The notes: a model not told the origin generated them from the letters alone. DNA of 11,569 bases from JBDHZK01 sp039811865 (GCA_039811865.1 JBDHZK010000085.1:1-11569); one strand, 5' to 3'. Positions 1 through 7,986 are shown, counted from the stretch's first letter. Translations and numbers: made by a program.

Positions 1-911
1 TAGAGGATGGTGGACAGGTAGCGCTCGCCGAAGGAGGGCACGATCACCACGATCGTCTTGCCGGCGTTCTCCTCACGGGCGGCAAGTTCGCCGGCGGCGG
101 CCAGGGCGGCGCCGGAGCTGATCCCCACCAGCAGGCCCTCCTCCGCGGCGGCACGGCGAGCAAACTCGACGGCCGTCTCGGCGTTCTGCGGCAGGATCTC
201 GTCGATGATCGAGCGGTCGAGGATCTCGGGAATGAAGTTGGCGCCAATGCCCTGAATCTTGTGCGGTCCCGGCTGACCGCCGGACAGGATCGCCGACTCC
301 TTCGGCTCGACGGCCACCATCTTCACCTCGGGCTTGCGCTCCTTGAGCACCTGGCCCACACCGGAGATCGTCCCGCCCGTACCGATACCGGCGACGACGA
401 TGTCGACGGTGCCGTCGGTGTCGTTCCAGATCTCCTCGGCGGTCGTCCTGCGATGGATATCGACGTTGGCCTGGTTGGCGAACTGACGGACGAGCACCGC
501 GCCCTCCTCGGCGCCGATCGCCTCGGCCCGGTTAACCGCGCCCTTCATGCCCTCAGAGCCCGGGGTCAGCACCAGCTCGGCGCCGAACGCGCGCAGGAGC
601 GCCCGCCGCTCCTTGCTCATGGTCTCGGGCATCGTCAGCACGACCCGGTAGCCGCGAGCGGCCCCCACCATGGCCAGCGCGATGCCGGTGTTTCCGGAGG
701 TCGCCTCGACGATCGTCCCGCCCGGCTTCAGCGCGCCGGACGCCTCGGCCGCATCGATCATCGAGACCCCGATGCGGTCCTTCACCGAGTTGGCCGGGTT
801 GTAGAACTCCAGCTTGGCCAACACGTTGGCTTTGGCATCGCCATAGAGGCGGTTGATCCGAACGAGTGGGGTGCGGCCGATCAGGGCCGTGACGTCATCG
901 AAGATCTGCAT
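1..911 (-). CDS. cysK: Cysteine synthase A (O-acetylserine sulfhydrylase), 3' end cut by window edge
   Basis: A PLP-dependent fold-type II enzyme that makes L-cysteine from O-acetyl-L-serine and sulfide in the cytoplasm. The visible 303 codons start MQIFDDVTALIGRTPLV. The PLP lysine is K44 in NSVKDR, the substrate loop TSGNTG lies at about 71-76, and a glycine-rich GTGGTISG phosphate-binding loop follows in the second half. The protein reaches GERYLSTIL at the edge, the usual C-terminal signature of CysK, so only a few residues and the stop are missing against a family length of about 305-310. The ATG at 911 is preceded by a purine-rich AGGGGG about 11 bases upstream, an acceptable but distant ribosome-binding site. 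It is divergent from guaA across about 109 bp. A serine acetyltransferase gene often follows cysK but would lie outside the window. CysM or cystathionine beta-synthase is less likely, because the length and C-terminus fit CysK. Confidence 0.95.
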   Translation of the reverse strand, partial: MQIFDDVTALIGRTPLVRINRLYGDAKANVLAKLEFYNPANSVKDRIGVSMIDAAEASGALKPGGTIVEATSGNTGIALAMVGAARGYRVVLTMPETMSKERRALLRAFGAELVLTPGSEGMKGAVNRAEAIGAEEGAVLVRQFANQANVDIHRRTTAEEIWNDTDGTVDIVVAGIGTGGTISGVGQVLKERKPEVKMVAVEPKESAILSGGQPGPHKIQGIGANFIPEILDRSIIDEILPQNAETAVEFARRAAAEEGLLVGISSGAALAAAGELAAREENAGKTIVVIVPSFGERYLSTIL

Positions 912-1008
912 GTCGGTGGGAACCCCCTGGTGGATTGCGTTTATTCCGCGTTGGGACACAAGAATCTCGGGCCCGCGCAGCGCGGCGGGCCGAGGCTTCG
1001 CCCAAGCC

Positions 1009-1014
1009 TAGACT
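1009..1014 (+). promoter_or_regulatory. Predicted -10 element (TAGACT) for leaderless guaA
   Basis: TAGACT fits the actinobacterial TAnnnT -10 consensus and ends 6 bases before the guaA ATG, which would place the first transcribed base at the A of the start codon. No Shine-Dalgarno sequence is visible between it and the ATG, and no good TTGACA-like -35 is present. The rest of the 912-1020 gap must also hold the divergent cysK promoter, for which I see only a weak AT-rich candidate around 930-940. Confidence 0.55.
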
Positions 1015-1020
1015 TCGGCC

Positions 1021-2574
<1,554 letters not shown>

Positions 2575-2605
2575 CCGGCGCGGGAGCCCACGTCGGTAGC
2601 CGAGA

Positions 2606-2639
2606 AGCCCGGCCCTGCTCGAATGAGCGAGGCCGGGCT
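2606..2639. terminator. Bidirectional hairpin between guaA and the PspC operon
   Basis: The 9-bp arms AGCCCGGCC (2606-2614) and GGCCGGGCT (2631-2639) pair perfectly. An inner GCTC/GAGC stem (2617-2620 with 2625-2628) closes a GAAT loop, and only a C-A mismatch and a possible G-U pair separate the two stems. It lies 31 bp after the guaA stop and 20 bp after the end of the convergent PspC gene, so it can serve both strands. There is no run of T on either side, which is common for actinobacterial terminators. Confidence 0.75.
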
Positions 2640-2659
2640 CTTGGTGGGGCAGGCTGGGG

Positions 2660-3277
2660 CTAGAGCTTCGGGTTGGGCGGGGCGTCTTGCCCGGACGCGG
2701 TGTTCGGCTGGTCAGGATCGACCCACGAGTCCTCGGTGGGACCGTACTCGACGTCGTGGGCAGGGAAGTCGGCGCCGGCATCCTGGACGGGCGGCAGGTC
2801 GGGCCCGGGCTCGTCCGTGGCGGCGGCGTCGTCCACATGCGCGGACGAGACATGTCCGGTGGGCTCGTCGTCGGCGACCTCCGCGGCGTCTTGAGCGGCC
2901 GCCTCGGCGGCATCATCCGCGCGCGCGCTGGGCGGCGTCACGTCGGGAGCGCTGGGCGTCGGGACGTCCGGCTGGTCAACGCGGGTGTAGCCACCTTTGC
3001 CGGGCACGTAGGGCTCGAAGCGCGGCTCGGTCGTCTGGGAGTTGTTGCCGAAGTAGCTTTTCGCCTGGTCGAAGCCGGTGCTCCCCGACTCCTCCTCGGG
3101 GGTGACCGCCCACAACACGACGTAGAGCAGGATGCCGACCTGGGCGAACACGGCCAACAGCACCGCGCCCAGCCGGACGAGGGTGACGTCGAGGTTGTAC
3201 TGCTTGGCGATCCCGGCGCACACGCCGCCGATCATGCGGCCTTCCTTGGCCCGGGTCAGTCCGGTCTGGCTCGACAT
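2660..3277 (-). CDS. PspC domain membrane protein with long acidic C-terminal tail
   Basis: A 205-residue protein. The PspC domain (about 7-62) has the family pattern R-x-x-x-G-R-M-I-G-G-V-C-A-G-I-A followed by one hydrophobic helix (about 37-60, VRLGAVLLAVFAQVGILLYV). A GFDQAKSYF segment follows, then about 120 residues of low-complexity sequence rich in Asp, Glu, Ala and Pro, probably disordered. The first 76 residues are about 70% identical to the 82-residue PspC protein just upstream (54 of 76 by eye), so the pair arose by tandem duplication and this copy gained or kept the tail. It is the last gene of the four-gene operon, with an AGGAGG overlapping the previous stop codon. PspC proteins are membrane sensors or modulators of envelope stress; the exact role here is unknown. 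Confidence 0.88.
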   Translation of the reverse strand: MSSQTGLTRAKEGRMIGGVCAGIAKQYNLDVTLVRLGAVLLAVFAQVGILLYVVLWAVTPEEESGSTGFDQAKSYFGNNSQTTEPRFEPYVPGKGGYTRVDQPDVPTPSAPDVTPPSARADDAAEAAAQDAAEVADDEPTGHVSSAHVDDAAATDEPGPDLPPVQDAGADFPAHDVEYGPTEDSWVDPDQPNTASGQDAPPNPKL

Positions 3278-3282
3278 GGTTG

Positions 3283-3288
3283 CCTCCT
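3283..3288 (-). promoter_or_regulatory. Strong Shine-Dalgarno (AGGAGG) overlapping the upstream stop codon
   Basis: Read on the minus strand, the sequence is TAGGAGGCAACCATG. The TAG stop of the 82-residue PspC gene supplies the first two bases of a perfect AGGAGG, five bases before the ATG at 3277. This fixes the start of the downstream PspC gene and suggests translational coupling of the two paralogues. Confidence 0.8.
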
Positions 3289-3535
3289 ATCGCTGGTTGC
3301 CGCTGGTGAACAGCGACTTGACCTGGTCGAATCCGGTCTTGCCGGTGCTCTCCTCGGGGAGGATGGCCCACGCGACCACGTAGATCAGCCAGCCGACCTG
3401 CGCGAAGACGGCCAGCAGCACCGTCCCGAGGCGGACCAGGTTGACGTCGAGGTTGTACTTGCGGGCGATGCCGGCGCAGACGCCGGCCAGCATCCGCCCG
3501 TCGCGGGCGCGGCTGAGTTCGAGTTGGTTGCTCAT
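3287..3535 (-). CDS. Minimal PspC domain protein
   Basis: An 82-residue protein made almost only of a PspC domain: R-D-G-R-M-L-A-G-V-C-A-G-I-A, then a single hydrophobic helix (about 37-60), then PEESTGKTGFDQVKSLF and a short end. The start is supported by AAGGAG eight bases before the ATG. It shares about 70% of its first 76 residues, including the GFDQ-x-KS-x-F linker, with the downstream 205-residue protein but lacks the acidic tail. It begins 16 bases after the 59-residue gene and ends 9 bases before the next PspC gene, so it is co-transcribed. It is likely a membrane protein with the N-terminus inside. Its function in the stress locus is inferred, for example as a partner for other PspC proteins by hetero-oligomerisation. 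Confidence 0.88.
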   Translation of the reverse strand: MSNQLELSRARDGRMLAGVCAGIARKYNLDVNLVRLGTVLLAVFAQVGWLIYVVAWAILPEESTGKTGFDQVKSLFTSGNQR

Positions 3536-3551
3536 GGTTGATGCTCCTTGG

Positions 3552-3731
3552 CTAGATGCGGTGTCTGGACAGCGTGAGACCGAGCACGCCGACTGCGACG
3601 AGGCTCAGTGGGGCGATGACGCGCAGCAGGTTCCAGTCGATGACCCCGAACGCGTTCCACAGGGCCACTCCGCCGAGCATCAACCCGAGCAGGCCGACGA
3701 TCAGCGAGGCGGGGTTCGCGGGGCGGCGCAT
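3552..3731 (-). CDS. Two-helix membrane microprotein, resembling half of a LiaI/LiaF-type membrane domain
   Basis: A 59-residue protein with two hydrophobic helices (about 8-27 and 36-54) joined by a short NAFGVIDWNLLRV turn and ending in the basic SRHRI. The glycine-rich first helix, the aromatic turn and a second helix ending in a basic tail resemble the repeating unit of LiaI/LiaF-type transmembrane domains; this is judged by eye and not by a search. The start ATG overlaps the TGA of the preceding large PspC gene by one base (TGATG), strong evidence for a translated, coupled gene. A longer reading of this frame back to 4157 is an antisense-like shadow inside the upstream gene. It probably sits in the cytoplasmic membrane with its operon partners. 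No specific function can be assigned. Confidence 0.8.
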   Translation of the reverse strand: MRRPANPASLIVGLLGLMLGGVALWNAFGVIDWNLLRVIAPLSLVAVGVLGLTLSRHRI

Positions 3732-5167
3732 CACTTCACCACCAGGCTGCCGGTGTCGACGACGACGTGCAGCGTGAGGGTCGGCGACCCGCCCTCGGGC
3801 GCCTTGGAGTAGGTACCGCTGGTGTCGATGCCGCCACCCTCGCGGTCGGGCAGTTCGTAGCCGCCCAGCTTGACGTCCCAGTTCACGACGACGTGTTCGC
3901 TCTCGGGGGGCAGCACGACGGTCACTTCGCCGAACTTGAGGTGCACTTCGACGGTGCGGTCGGAGGTCACGTCCAGCTTGGAAAGATTCACCTCCAGATC
4001 GCCGGCGCCGTGATCGATCAGGGCGGGCAACTGGCCGCTCTTCGCATAGGAAACGTGCAGATCGGACGCCTGGGGCAGCGGCGGCGCCAGCATCGAAGCG
4101 GTAGCGATTCCGGCCACGATCACGCTGGCCAGCAGTCCGCCCGGGCGCCCGGTCCACGCCGAGGCGAGCAGGGCGATCGACAGGCCGACCAAGACGGTCG
4201 CGGCGTAGGCGAGTGGCGCGATCGCCACTCCGGCGGCGCCCAGGACGCCGAGCGTGGTCAGGCCGATACCGACGAGGATCGCGGCCACTAGCCAGACTCG
4301 TCGGCGTCGCGTCCGAACCACCGCGTCCGGCCTCTTGGTCAGAGCGGTGGTCGAGTTCGCCGGGCCGTAGATCCCGGCGGGGTCCGGTTGGGCGAAGAAG
4401 GCGGAAGCCTGCTCGTCGACCGAGGCCGAGGCGGGGCTCGGTGCGGGCGTGCCGAAGAAGTTGAGGGAATCCGGTGCCTGGGGAAGCGGCGAGGACAGGG
4501 TCGTGCGGCTGTCCGGCGCAACCGGCATCGAGAGGTTCGCAGCGCTGCGAGGCTGCGGCTGCTCAACGAGAAGGCCACCGGCGGTGGTGCTGGGGGACTG
4601 GTCGTCCCAACTGGCCGGGTCGGCCGGGACGGGGTCGGCGGGGGCGGACGGCGGCTGCGACCAAGCGTTGGACCGCACCTCCTCGACGCGCTGCCGCCAA
4701 GCTTCCGAGGCCTGCTCGAACGCGGTGATGGGCACCTGATCGGGTGCTGCCAGGCCGCGCGGGGGCTGCTGGGTGGACGAGGCAGCCGAGCGCTTGCGGT
4801 AGAAGCCGAAGTACCAAACTGCGGCCACGATCAGAGCGGGCCCGAAGCCCATCGGCGCGATGCCGCTGGCGAGGCTGACGATCAGGACGCCGAACACCAC
4901 CGCCGCGATGGTCATCGCCGGGGTCGACCATTTCCGGGTGAAGGGTGCGAACCGGTGGATCGGACGCTCGTCCGAACCGAGCGCGGGCACCAGCGCCCAC
5001 CCGATCAGGTACAACGCGACACCCACGCCGGCGGAGAGGCCGAGGACGACAGCCATGATGCGGACGATCAGCGGGTCGACGCCCCAGTGCGAGGCGATGC
5101 CGGCGCACAAGCCACCGGCCAATCCGGCCGGCCGCGGGCTGCGGCGAAGCGTCGACAAGTCCTGCAT
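3731..5167 (-). CDS. EsrI-like PspC/LiaF-like integral membrane protein, divergent from the sensor kinase
   Basis: A 478-residue protein. An N-terminal PspC domain (about 6-62) carries G-L-A-G-G-L-C-A-G-I-A and a helix. Two more helices follow (about 84-103 and 107-123), then a Pro/Ser/Ala-rich disordered linker (about 125-285) ending in RTRRRR. A second cluster of about three helices (291-360) leads to a beta-rich C-terminal domain (about 366-478) with HGAGDLEVNLSKLD and FGEVTVVLP repeats, typical of the LiaF/toast-rack type. The ATG at 5167 is preferred over one at 5248, because the PspC domain starts just after it and the longer form adds an unconserved Pro/Arg stretch. A PspC membrane protein encoded divergently from a PspC kinase matches EsrI, the inhibitor of EsrSR in Corynebacterium glutamicum. 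An inhibitor role here is inference. It is the first gene of the four-gene operon. Confidence 0.85.
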   Translation of the reverse strand: MQDLSTLRRSPRPAGLAGGLCAGIASHWGVDPLIVRIMAVVLGLSAGVGVALYLIGWALVPALGSDERPIHRFAPFTRKWSTPAMTIAAVVFGVLIVSLASGIAPMGFGPALIVAAVWYFGFYRKRSAASSTQQPPRGLAAPDQVPITAFEQASEAWRQRVEEVRSNAWSQPPSAPADPVPADPASWDDQSPSTTAGGLLVEQPQPRSAANLSMPVAPDSRTTLSSPLPQAPDSLNFFGTPAPSPASASVDEQASAFFAQPDPAGIYGPANSTTALTKRPDAVVRTRRRRVWLVAAILVGIGLTTLGVLGAAGVAIAPLAYAATVLVGLSIALLASAWTGRPGGLLASVIVAGIATASMLAPPLPQASDLHVSYAKSGQLPALIDHGAGDLEVNLSKLDVTSDRTVEVHLKFGEVTVVLPPESEHVVVNWDVKLGGYELPDREGGGIDTSGTYSKAPEGGSPTLTLHVVVDTGSLVVK

Positions 5168-5269
5168 GCCCTCAAGTCTGGTGTTTGCCGCCGAGCAAGG
5201 CCATCGGGGTTCCCCCCGGGGCTGCCCGGGTGGCACGCTCCGGTCCAACCATGTGAGCCTTAGGGGGAC
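5168..5269. promoter_or_regulatory. Divergent control region between the EsrI-like operon and the kinase-regulator operon
   Basis: These 102 bp must hold both promoters of the stress locus. For the leftward operon, CAGACT ends 7 bases before the ATG at 5167, one base off the TAnnnT pattern. For the rightward kinase gene, an AGGGGG lies only two bases before the ATG at 5270 and I see no convincing -10. A GC-rich inverted repeat, CCCGGG-GCTG-CCCGGG (5215-5230), is the most striking symmetric element and could bind the response regulator. Shared autoregulation is known for EsrISR and is inferred here. Confidence 0.45.
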
Positions 5270-6820
5270 ATGAGCGAGCCCATCCGTCCCAGCAACGCGC
5301 CCCGCGGCCCGGACGCCGGCCCCGCGGCGCGTCCAGGCGCCGCCGGGTCGCGCGGGGAGGAGTCGCTGCAGGACCTGGTTGCCAGCAAGGAGCGCGAGGC
5401 TTCGGCCAACTCAGGGGTCGAAGCGGACTCGCTCCTTGAGCTTGTCGAAGGCAGCCCGCTGCGCGAGGACCCTCCGACCGGTTCAGGGGTCGAGGGTGGG
5501 GTCGCCACTTCGACGGGGCCGCAGGTCGACGGCGGAGCAAGTCCGCGGATCGAGGGAGTCAACACCGCCGGGGCCGGCCCCGCCGGGCGACGGGCGTCCC
5601 GCGAGGCGGACGGTGCCTGGCTCGGCGGGGTGAGCACCGGGCTGGCGCATCACCTCAGGTGGCCGGTGATGGCGCTGCGGCTCGGCTTCGTGGCGTTGGC
5701 GGCCACCCAGTTCATTGGCGTCGTGATCTACGGGGTGCTGTGGCTGCTGCTGCCGCGAGCCGGAACCGAACAAGCGCCCGGGCTGGACGCCGCCGAGCAC
5801 GCTGGCCTGCGGACCAGCAGAAACCGCCGAATCAGCACCGGCGACATCGGCGCTGCCAGCGCGTTGCTGCTGGTCGGCGGCGGTCTGGCGTGGCTGCTTT
5901 CCAGTGTTGGCTGGGGGCTGCCGGCGAGCCTGTACTGGCCGATCGCGATCGGCTGCGGGGGGCTAGCCCTGGTCTGGTGGCAAGCCGACCAGGCCGACCA
6001 GGGCGAACTGCGCCGCCGGGCGGGCGGGCGGGGCTGGCTGGCTCCGTTCGTCGCCCGCGCCGGTTGGCTGGCGGCGATCCGCGTGCTCGCGGGGCTGGGG
6101 CTGGTGGGGGGCGCGGTCGGACTGATCGTGGCCAGCCAGTCCGAGATGGCCGAGCTGCCGCGCATCGCTCTGCTGCTGACCTTGGCGGTGGTGGCGCTGG
6201 CTCTGCTGGTGGCACCCTTCTTCGCCCGCACCCAACGCGCTCTCAACGAGGCCCGGGAGGCGAAACTGCTCGCCGATGCCCGGGCCGATATGGCGGCGCA
6301 CCTGCACGATTCGGTCCTGCAGACCCTGGCGCTGATCCAGCGGCAGGCCGCCGATCCGAAGGCGGTCGCTGCCCTGGCGCGGCGCCAGGAGCGGGAGCTG
6401 CGCACCTGGCTCTACGGCGATCCCGGCATCGGCGACGCGACCACGCTGAAAGCCGCGTTGGCGGCGGCCGCGGCCGAGATCGAGGACGATCGGGGCGTCC
6501 CGGTCGAGTTGGTCTGCGTGGGCGACGCGCCGCTCGATCCGGCGCTGGACGCCATGGTGAAGGCGGCGCGCGAGGCGATCCTGAACGCCGCCAAGCACTC
6601 CGGCGCGGCCAAGATCGACGTCTACGCCGAGGCCGACCCCGACTTTGCGGAGGTGTTCGTGCGAGATCGTGGGGTGGGGTTCGACCTGGACGCGATCCCG
6701 GGTGATCGAATGGGGGTCAAAGGCAGCATCATGGATCGCATGAGCCGCCATGGCGGCACTGCCCGGGTCCGCTCGGAGCCGGGGGAGGGCACCGAAGTGA
6801 GACTGGAGATGAGCAGATGA
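5270..6820 (+). CDS. EsrS-like sensor histidine kinase with N-terminal PspC domain
   Basis: A 516-residue membrane kinase. Residues 1-110 are a Pro/Gly/Glu-rich disordered extension. A PspC domain (about 110-163) has A-W-L-G-G-V-S-T-G-L-A and a helix. Four more hydrophobic helices lie at about 190-213, 217-236, 262-288 and 297-318, with no large extracellular domain. The H-box is HLHDSVLQTLALIQ, with H346 the likely phosphorylated histidine of a NarL-partner (HisKA_3-like) kinase, followed by the ERELRTWLYG motif. The ATPase domain has N-box REAILNAAKHS (N439), DRGVGFD (466-472) and GVKGSIMDRM. An in-frame TAG at 5261 forbids an earlier start. The gene overlaps the response regulator by 4 bases. 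By analogy with EsrS of C. glutamicum it should sense lipid II-cycle or membrane stress, probably through PspC contacts; that is inference. Confidence 0.9.
   Translation: MSEPIRPSNAPRGPDAGPAARPGAAGSRGEESLQDLVASKEREASANSGVEADSLLELVEGSPLREDPPTGSGVEGGVATSTGPQVDGGASPRIEGVNTAGAGPAGRRASREADGAWLGGVSTGLAHHLRWPVMALRLGFVALAATQFIGVVIYGVLWLLLPRAGTEQAPGLDAAEHAGLRTSRNRRISTGDIGAASALLLVGGGLAWLLSSVGWGLPASLYWPIAIGCGGLALVWWQADQADQGELRRRAGGRGWLAPFVARAGWLAAIRVLAGLGLVGGAVGLIVASQSEMAELPRIALLLTLAVVALALLVAPFFARTQRALNEAREAKLLADARADMAAHLHDSVLQTLALIQRQAADPKAVAALARRQERELRTWLYGDPGIGDATTLKAALAAAAAEIEDDRGVPVELVCVGDAPLDPALDAMVKAAREAILNAAKHSGAAKIDVYAEADPDFAEVFVRDRGVGFDLDAIPGDRMGVKGSIMDRMSRHGGTARVRSEPGEGTEVRLEMSR
5434..5451. 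repeat. Dispersed-repeat-like motif inside the kinase coding region
   Basis: CCTTGAGCTTGTCGAAGG reads CCTTCGACAAGCTCAAGG on the other strand, the core of a short motif that I recall as highly repeated in many high-GC genomes. It lies in the disordered N-terminal coding part of the kinase and is read as SLLELVEG. It is flanked by two direct copies of TCAGGGGTCGA (5411-5421 and 5483-5493), 72 bp or 24 codons apart. Only one full copy is visible in this window, so its status as a genome repeat rests on recollection. Confidence 0.45.
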
Positions 6821-7491
6821 CCGAACCGGCGCAACCAGCCCAAACCCCGCGGCGTCCGCTGCGCGTCGTCATCGTGGACGACCACGCGATGTTCCGCGCG
6901 GGGGTGAAGCACGAAATCGGTGCGCGTTTGCTCGTCGTCGGCGAGGGGGAGGACGTCGAGACCGCCGTGAAGGCCATCGCCGCCGGCAAGCCGGACGTCG
7001 TCCTGCTCGACGTGCACCTACCCGGCGGAGGCGGCCAGGAGGTGATCAAGCGGGTGCATGCGACCGACCCGGACGTCCGCTTCCTCGCCTTGTCGGTCTC
7101 GGACGCCGCCGAGGACGTCATCGGTGTGATCCGCGCCGGTGCGCGCGGCTATGTGACCAAGTCGATCTCCGCGGTCGAACTGGTCACTGCCACCCGGCGC
7201 GTCGCCGAGGGGGACGCGGTGTTCTCGCCGCGCCTGGCCGGCTTCGTCCTGGACGCCTTCTCGGGCGCGATCGACGTGGCGAGCATCGATGAGGATCTGG
7301 ACCGGCTCTCCCAGCGCGAGCGCGAGGTGCTGCGGTTGATCGCGCGCGGGTATGCCTACAAGGAGATCGCCAAGGAGCTGTTCATCTCGATCAAGACGGT
7401 CGAGACGCATGTGTCGAGCGTCCTGCGCAAGCTGCAGTTGTCCAACCGTCATCAACTGACCAGGTGGGCGACCGATCGCAAGCTGGTCTGA
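6817..7491 (+). CDS. EsrR-like NarL/FixJ-family response regulator
   Basis: A 224-residue DNA-binding regulator. The receiver domain (about 15-130) has the acidic pair D21-D22, phospho-acceptor D65 in VVLLDVHLP, switch serine S93 in ALSVSD and K115. The LuxR-type helix-turn-helix (about 162-217) has LSQREREVLRLIARGYAYKEIA and the recognition helix in SIKTVETHVSSVLRKL. The ATG at 6817 overlaps the kinase stop (ATGA), with GGAG eight bases upstream inside the kinase gene, so the two are translationally coupled. It should be phosphorylated by the kinase beside it and control envelope-stress genes, probably including both divergent operons, as EsrR does in C. glutamicum. A hairpin ends the unit 17 bp after the stop. 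Confidence 0.95.
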   Translation: MTEPAQPAQTPRRPLRVVIVDDHAMFRAGVKHEIGARLLVVGEGEDVETAVKAIAAGKPDVVLLDVHLPGGGGQEVIKRVHATDPDVRFLALSVSDAAEDVIGVIRAGARGYVTKSISAVELVTATRRVAEGDAVFSPRLAGFVLDAFSGAIDVASIDEDLDRLSQREREVLRLIARGYAYKEIAKELFISIKTVETHVSSVLRKLQLSNRHQLTRWATDRKLV

Positions 7492-7508
7492 CCAAGAGTT
7501 CCTGAACG

Positions 7509-7547
7509 CCAGATCGGGCCCGACCGCTTTGGTCGGGCCCGATCTGG
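7509..7547. terminator. Perfect 17-bp bidirectional hairpin terminator
   Basis: The arms at 7509-7525 (CCAGATCGGGCCCGACC) and 7531-7547 are exact reverse complements around a GCTTT loop. It stands between the convergent regulator gene and the GlsB-like gene, 17 bp and 14 bp from their respective stops, so it probably terminates both. No T-tract follows on either strand. Confidence 0.88.
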
Positions 7548-7561
7548 GTAAGGTGCGGCGG

Positions 7562-7828
7562 TTACGCTTTCGCGCTGCGAGACTTGATGAAGCCCCAGAC
7601 GGCTAGGACGATCAGTGCTCCGACGATCGCCATCGCCCACGTGTAGAGGGACCAGAACTCCCCGAGGGGCCGGTTGAACAGGAGGCTCCCGAGGAAGCCA
7701 CCCAGGATCGCGCCGACTACCCCGAGGACGAGGGTGGCGAGCCAGCCGCCACCTTGACTACCAGGCATTATTGCTTTGGCGATTGCGCCAGCGATCAGTC
7801 CGAGGACGATCCATCCGAGAATACCCAT
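7562..7828 (-). CDS. GlsB/YeaQ/YmgE family (transglycosylase-associated) stress membrane protein
   Basis: An 88-residue integral membrane protein with three hydrophobic glycine-rich helices (about 4-20, 28-50 and 61-82). The GLIAGAIAKAIMPG start and the GGWLATLVLGVVGAILGGFLG core are typical of the Pfam Transgly_assoc family. The molecular function of the family is not known; members are often induced by acid, osmotic or general stress. The length is normal and it appears intact. The ATG at 7828 follows a TAGAAT hexamer by six bases with no Shine-Dalgarno sequence, which suggests a leaderless transcript. It is monocistronic as far as seen: convergent with the response regulator, with the PLD gene upstream on the same strand about 180 bp away. 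Confidence 0.92.
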   Translation of the reverse strand: MGILGWIVLGLIAGAIAKAIMPGSQGGGWLATLVLGVVGAILGGFLGSLLFNRPLGEFWSLYTWAMAIVGALIVLAVWGFIKSRSAKA

Positions 7829-7834
7829 GGCTCG

Positions 7835-7840
7835 ATTCTA
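7835..7840 (-). promoter_or_regulatory. Predicted -10 element (TAGAAT) for the leaderless GlsB-like gene
   Basis: On the minus strand, TAGAAT is followed by CGAGCC and then the ATG at 7828, so transcription should begin at or next to the start codon. A TCGACC 19 bases upstream (7860-7865) is a weak -35 candidate. Confidence 0.6.
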
Positions 7841-7986
7841 TGTCGCTGGGACGGAATTCGGTCGAGGTGGGTAACCCTGATCTAACCATGAGTTCGACCC
7901 GCATTCTCTCAGGACTTTCCTACTCAGGGCCGGATTGCGTAGCGACCACATCCAAAAGGGTGTATTTGGGCGAAGGATCGGTAACA

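Noticed and set aside
5185..5198. TTGC-N6-GCAA inverted repeat as an operator
   Set aside because: The arms are only four bases long and do not extend; this is expected by chance.
5168..5248. Upstream start at 5248 for the EsrI-like protein
   Set aside because: It adds 27 Pro/Arg-rich residues ahead of a PspC domain that already starts close to the ATG at 5167, and it would consume the divergent promoter region.
4388..5263. 291-residue plus-strand open frame opposite the EsrI-like gene
   Set aside because: It is antisense to a gene with a clear PspC domain, membrane helices and a LiaF-like end. The frame is Arg/Gly-rich without motifs.
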